A stretch of 64,000 nucleotides of DNA, from contig NC_088306.1 in assembly GCF_032854445.1 (NCBI RefSeq), forward strand, positions 314,501 through 378,500, written 5' to 3'. The notes beneath the pieces were generated by a model. The model was given only the letters and a program-made list of their open reading frames with translations, did not search any database and was not told the origin of the DNA. Numbering within the stretch: position 1 is the first letter of the stretch; every line of letters begins with the position of its first letter. This stretch comes from Liolophura sinensis. Its lineage: Eukaryota > Mollusca > Polyplacophora > Chitonida > Chitonidae. Shown one piece after another: positions 59,003 through 64,000 of the stretch. A program made the translations under genes and the position numbers.

Positions 59003-59940
59003 AATGCTTCAGTAACTCACAAATCCCGGACTTAGTTCGTGCGCAAATGTCACCTGTCCTTCATATATACATACCGTGTGCTGTACAATTAGACACGGCC
59101 AGTGACGTCAGTCAAAGATAACAAGAAAACATTCAGAATTGTTTCGTAATGACATATATTACAACAACACTGCTCTCTCGTACAATTCTCTGAATTATAA
59201 TTAAATTAAACAAATTCATAATTAATTTTGTGCATTTATTAAATTCCGACATGCGAAATCTCCCACTGTACAGTGAGAAAGACGAGTTAAAGCAGTAATC
59301 ATAAGCAGTCTACTCTTTTCGGAATGTATCGCACAGGTTCGCGTCATGATGTGTACGGATATTACACATGTGTATGAAGGACCCTCGGACAAATCCCGGC
59401 CTATTCACCCAGCACTATAACCGAATCACTGACACTAAGCAGTGAGATATAATTTGCTCTCAGGGATATCAGTTTTACTTTTTGCGATTTTCCCAGGGCC
59501 AATTGGTTTTGAAATCCGCCTGAAGAGGCAGTGCTCATGAATAAATACAATGACATCCGGAGGAATGACGTGGAATACAGTTCAAAATAACAGTTTACAG
59601 TGAGGAATTCTACATGATTTAGCTATGTTTATATACCGATGTTGACTCTTGGGTTGACTAGTAAACGATATTTTTTTTATATAATTGTGGAATATTTGAT
59701 GAAGGTTCACAAAATTAATAGCAACCAAACATATAGGTCTATCAAAAACCACTCTCTCAATAAAAGAATATTTTAACTTATACGAGGGTAGTAAAGGAAT
59801 TCGGGTGGAAAACACAGCACCTCGTCAGTTGTCTGTCAAACCTCCCGACATAAGCCTGCAGTAAAACCATTTTGAACAGGGCTCGAATACAATAGGTGGT
59901 TTAGTAGTCTAAACTGAGGCAGCGGAAGTAAGTATGAAAT
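59003..59940. other. Intergenic, no supported gene
   Basis: AT-rich; no frame with recognisable content. Confidence 0.5.
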
Positions 59941-60220
59941 GTAGGCATGGTGCATGCCTCATGTGTACCTGTAGGCATGGTGCCTGCCTCATATGTACAT
60001 GTACGCATGGTGCCTGCCTCATATGTACATGTACGCATGGTGCCTGCCTCATATGTACATGTACGCATGGTGCCTGCCTCATATGTACATGTACGCATGG
60101 TGCCTGCCTCATATGTACATGTACGCATGGTGCCTGCCTCATATGTACATGTAAGCATGGTGCCTGCCTCATATGTACATGTACGCATGGTGCCTGCCTC
60201 ATATGTACATGTACGCATGG
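59941..60220 (+). repeat. 30-bp minisatellite, 9.3 copies, very homogeneous
   Basis: GTACGCATGGTGCCTGCCTC and ATATGTACAT form an exact 30-bp unit; only the first two units and one other differ. Each junction makes the palindrome ATGTACATGTAC. Thirty bases equal 10 codons, so frames are open on both strands (CTHGACLICT and EAGTMRTCTY repeats). Confidence 0.96.
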
Positions 60221-61530
60221 GAATTTATGGACTGGTAATTCAAACACAAGCATCATTTATTCTGACAACTGATAGCTGTAGCCAGTTGGATTCACCGGTC
60301 ATTTCTATTTGCCTAAAGGTGCCGTTCATTTTTGTGGACATAAAAACATAAATAGGATATGGTATTTGTGAGCTGACAACTTCATATGTCACAAAAATTA
60401 GTGAGGTGATGAGTGTTTTACCACACACAACATTGTAACATAATTTTGCACAATTATCTGGTACAATTTTACAAACGTGCCTGATTTGGTTGGTTTACAA
60501 ATGTTTACAGTTATAACTTATATATGACTTGTGACTGTGTATGTGTTTCTAATGTACAGAAATGAACACAGTTTCACAGTATTTAACTCATGGTTCACAC
60601 CGTAGACTATGTGAGAAAGACGGGTGGTGGGGGAGGGGTGTGATATTGAATATAGCGCTTCATGGCTTAGATCTAAACTCGCTCACTCCTAACTCCAGTT
60701 GTACATCGTATATCGAATGTTGGCACATTGAATAGCCTCTGGTATCAACCCCTGACAATGGGGCATTTATCATGGCTCACATAGACGCTCCACTACTTTG
60801 TTTGGGGCCAGTGACAATGTTATATATCTGGATTAGCATAGATAGGAAAATCTAGAATCTAAATTCACTTGTGAATAAACGCCGATAAAACTGTTATAAT
60901 TTTATTTTGTGAAGATGTGAACGACTGTATATGTCGTAAAAACGCATTGGCAAGCTTAATTTTGCAAAACACTACACGGAAATCCCTTGAATAGCATGAC
61001 GATACGGGTATTTTATATGTAGTTCACTTACACGTTATTTGTCTAGCTTAAGAAAAAAATCGAACTAATTTTACTGAGTTAGCTAATTCTGTTGAATTAA
61101 ACCGAATTTAGACAAAGGGTTTCAACCAATACCAAGGATTTCTGACACAATTTACATTATTTCCCTCTCAAAGATTTATGAACTGCACTGCTTTTTTATA
61201 ATTGAGCTTCGAACGAACGGTACATCATGCTGATATCCGACGATTACCCCCATCGTCACCCAGGCAACGTGTTTCTAGGTCTGTGAACAGTGACAAATAA
61301 AATGACGTCATCTGATCAAGCACAAAACTTTACAGAAACAGTATTATGGCTTAAACATCAACATCAATATCCCATTGCCGGACTACAAGGGCCCATTGTT
61401 TAAAAGTTTTGTAAAATTTACGCCAGACTTAAATTTCAATTCAAGACTCCCATGTTATTGTACAGTCATATATAATGAAGAGCTTTAGTCTTCAACAACT
61501 GGTGGCATATATGTTGGATATTGCCTTTGC
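60221..61530. other. Intergenic, no supported gene
   Basis: No domain-bearing frame or repeat array. Confidence 0.5.
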
Positions 61531-61945
61531 ATTAATTTGTAGCACATAGCACTTATTATAAATTTGTGGCACATTCCCTTATGCATGATTTTGTAGCATA
61601 AATTTGTAGCACATTCCACTTATGCATGAATTTGTAACATGAATTTGTAGCACATTCCACCTAAGATTGAGTTGTAGCACATTTCCCTTATGATTAAAGT
61701 TGTAGCACATTCCACTTGTGTATGAAATTGTAGCACATTCCACTTATTTCTGAATTTGTAGCACATGCCACTTATTTCTGAATTTGTAGCACATTCCACT
61801 TATTTCTGAATTTGTAGCACATTCCACTTATTTATGAATTTGTAGCACAGACCATTTAAATGTATGTATGAATTTATAGCAAATTCCACTCATGATTAAA
61901 TTTGTAGGAACATTCCGCTTGTGAGTGAAAGTTGTAGCACATTTG
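61531..61945 (+). repeat. 28-bp minisatellite, about 15 copies
   Basis: AATTTGTAGCACATTCCACT and TATTTCTG form a 28-bp unit. GTAGCACA starts at 61702, 61730, 61758, 61786, 61814 and 61842. Outer units are diverged or partly deleted. Confidence 0.92.
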
Positions 61946-62645
61946 AAAACGTGTGACCTCGTCTATGTCCCGACACGATATACGATCAGGAAAACTGTTT
62001 TTACATTTACAGTATATGTGGTTTCTATTAAAGAATATGACTGGGACACAATATAATTGGTTGACTGAGTGAGTCAGCCTGAAAGCAACACGGAAGTAGT
62101 ACGTAATCCAACGCTAGGTCTGCTAACACAGTCACGACTACATGATTTCAGAAAGACACCTCAGCCATAGATACGACTTGCATGTCCTACTTTCCCCAAA
62201 ATTACGCATTACATCTACATGGAAGTAAATTTCTATAGTTCTAAAACATCCTGTGGTAAATTTTGTGCAGCTGACATTGTTAGAATTTTAATTGGAGTCA
62301 TATCTTTGGTTCAGATCACAAATACCAAAGGTAATACGCACAGCTTCTTTGTTAACGTAACTCACAAGGTTTCACGTGTATCCCACAGCTGAAAGTGTAC
62401 TGCCATTTAACTTACACAAAACCTAGACCATCGTTTAAATAAATAGCCATTTCGCCGTGATGACGAGCTATTAGGCCTACCTGCCAGCGAACTGATCAAC
62501 AGGAATTTTACAACAATTTTCTACAGATGTTACATCTGTCTGTTACATCAGCACAGTAAACTTAGTCACTAGAGCCGATGGCTTGTCAGATAAATCGCTT
62601 TGCACGAGAGGTGAGAACAATCACACACAATCTGATCAGTAAAAT
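61946..62645. other. Downstream of the zinc-finger exon, probable 3' UTR and flank
   Basis: Lies 3' of the minus-strand stop codon. I saw no clear AATAAA on the minus strand close to the stop, so the end of the transcript cannot be placed. Confidence 0.4.
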
Positions 62646-63789
62646 TTACCCACATTCAACGTCCACGTCTTCTTCAGATAGACTGTCCTCAGATTCAGAC
62701 ATGACGTCATTCACCGCCATCATTCTGTCTGTAGCAGACGACAGGTCGATCGCTGAGCACGTGACGGTGGAATCTGGCGGAGCAGGGGAAGAATCCCTAT
62801 GGCGTGTGGTACTGGATAACACAGACACTTCCTCCTCGTCCAGGAACAAAACATTCGAGTCCGTTTTGGAATCCACCATTGGCATTTTGGCTGAGCGATC
62901 ATGAATCTTTTTGTGTCTTTCCAGATTGCTCTTGTGACTGGTGGCGTAGTCGCAGTGTGGACAGCTGTAATCCTTCCGCCCACTGTGTACCGATAGGTGG
63001 CGCTTCAGCAGGGCCTTTCTACAAAATCTTCTGCCGCAGTAAGGGCATGAATATCCGTTGTGATGGAATATCATGATGTGTTCACGGAGAGAGGCTTTGG
63101 TTTGAAAAACCACACCACAGCACTCCAGCACTTTCTCACAAGTCTCATGCATGGTGGCGATATGCCTCTTCAAGTTATTCCGCCGGTCTGTGACGTAGCG
63201 ACAGTGTGGGCACGGGAACAGTTTGCCCCTGAACGTATTACAAACTAACATGGCCAGTTCTAGATAGTCTCTATTAATTATCGGCTCCTTAGCAGACCAA
63301 GGTCCGAATCCCGCCAACTGACCAGCGTTCAAAGCTTCCATCGGCACCATCGGAAAGTATCCCAGACCATTCCATCCAGGTATCGGCTGCTGCAACATGG
63401 CGGAGTTCAGGGATGCTATGGTAGCGCGTGTCAGATCTGGAGGAGGGTCTCTGTTGAGTGAAGGAATGGCGGTGTTAGACGTCGGTCCAGTAGTCGAGTG
63501 ACCTCCCCTGGCCGCCAGGTGTCCGCCGGTGAGCGGTCTACATGCACTATGACCCAGCATGTTCCTCTGTAAACTGTTAAGCCCGAGGGCCATTTCGGAG
63601 ACCAAACCTGTCGAAGGCGGCGCTCCTCGGTCCCGGGGAGTGCGGGTGTTAAGTGGGTGGAAGCTGGGAGGGAGAACGGTGCCTGATGTCGTGGAAGTGA
63701 CGGTGGCGGATGGACCAAAGCTGACGGCTGCCGGCATTCTGGGGGACGAACACGTCATGTCGGTCTCTCGTCCCCTCTCCTGACGTGAT
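62646..63789 (-). CDS. Last coding exon of a four-finger C2H2 zinc-finger protein (5' partial)
   Basis: The frame reads 370 codons from the first ATG (63758) to TAA (62646-62648) but continues upstream in frame to an acceptor, TTTTTTCTTTTGCTGATACAG, with the exon starting at 63789 (phase 2). The true N-terminus is therefore in exons beyond the window. Counting from the ATG, residues 1-160 are Pro/Ser/Thr/Gly-rich and disordered. Four fingers follow: C183/C186/H199/H204; an atypical one with adjacent C213-C214 and H227/H232; C238/C241/H254/H258; and C266/C269/H282/H286. The linker HSGRKDYSCPHC is close to the classical linker. The tail is Ser-rich and ends acidic (SESEDSLSEEDVDVE). It should be a nuclear sequence-specific DNA-binding regulator. 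I do not recognise the orthologue. The plus-strand frames here are shadows. Confidence 0.87.
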
Positions 63790-64000
63790 CTGTATCAGCA
63801 AAAGAAAAAACCGAGGTTTTAATACAACTGTTACACAGCATAGTACGGCATATATAGGTATAATACACAACCATGGCGTCACCAACCATGAAATGATATC
63901 AGATAGGAGGTGCTGATTGCACGGGGTGGATGACAATCCGCGTCAACAGTGATTTATTATCCGTTGTGAGAACGTTGGGAAGCCAGAATAAGTGGATCAT
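63790..64000 (-). other. Intron upstream of the zinc-finger exon
   Basis: Sequence 5' of the acceptor on the minus strand; the polypyrimidine tract is at about 63791-63812. No other exon is visible before the window ends. Confidence 0.6.

Noticed and set aside
62578-63783. Plus-strand frames opposite the zinc-finger exon
   Set aside because: Shadows of the minus-strand coding exon; they carry no domain.

Overview
This is a window of animal nuclear DNA that is poor in genes and rich in repeats. Several complete tRNA-derived SINEs with target-site duplications, decayed non-LTR retrotransposons, eukaryotic splice sites, a TATA/CRE promoter and a C2H2 zinc-finger exon all show a metazoan. The main SINE family carries a tRNA head and a central core of the kind known from mollusc and other spiralian genomes, so I infer a spiralian, most likely a mollusc. 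The species cannot be fixed from sequence alone.

Layout: 1-340 is an inverted 42-bp minisatellite. 3.3-4.1 kb holds two complete SINEs. 4.6-6.4 kb (minus) is a decayed L1/Tx1-like reverse transcriptase with two FADD boxes. 7.03-7.63 kb is a frameshifted B30.2/SPRY exon. 8.95-9.34 kb is a 14-bp minisatellite. 10.5-20.4 kb is one large 84-bp satellite array that contains a recent, almost identical tandem duplication of about 4.1 kb. A 76-bp array follows to 21.03 kb. 23.0-26.4 kb is a CR1/L2-like LINE with ORF1, a 2A-like motif and an endonuclease, but only the start of the reverse transcriptase. 32.3-36.26 kb is a 46-bp array that abuts a 60-bp array (36.26-38.56 kb), whose minus strand is one 688-codon open frame. 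From 38.6 to 64 kb, short arrays and SINEs alternate with three candidate genes.

Genes: (1) at 39.2 kb (+), the first coding exon of a probable secreted precursor, with triple CRE, CCAAT box, TATA box, initiator, signal peptide, a furin-type RRKR site and a GTAAGT donor; (2) at 51.1 kb (+), a 144-codon acidic protein beginning MGGCVS, a myristoylation/palmitoylation signature; (3) at 62.6-63.8 kb (-), the last coding exon of a four-finger C2H2 protein whose upstream exons lie beyond the right edge. Nothing links these genes into one pathway.

Most of the long open frames in the window come from tandem repeats whose period is a multiple of three, or from arrays that lack stops. They should not be read as proteins. 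No rRNA, free-standing tRNA, CRISPR, bacterial or viral gene was seen.
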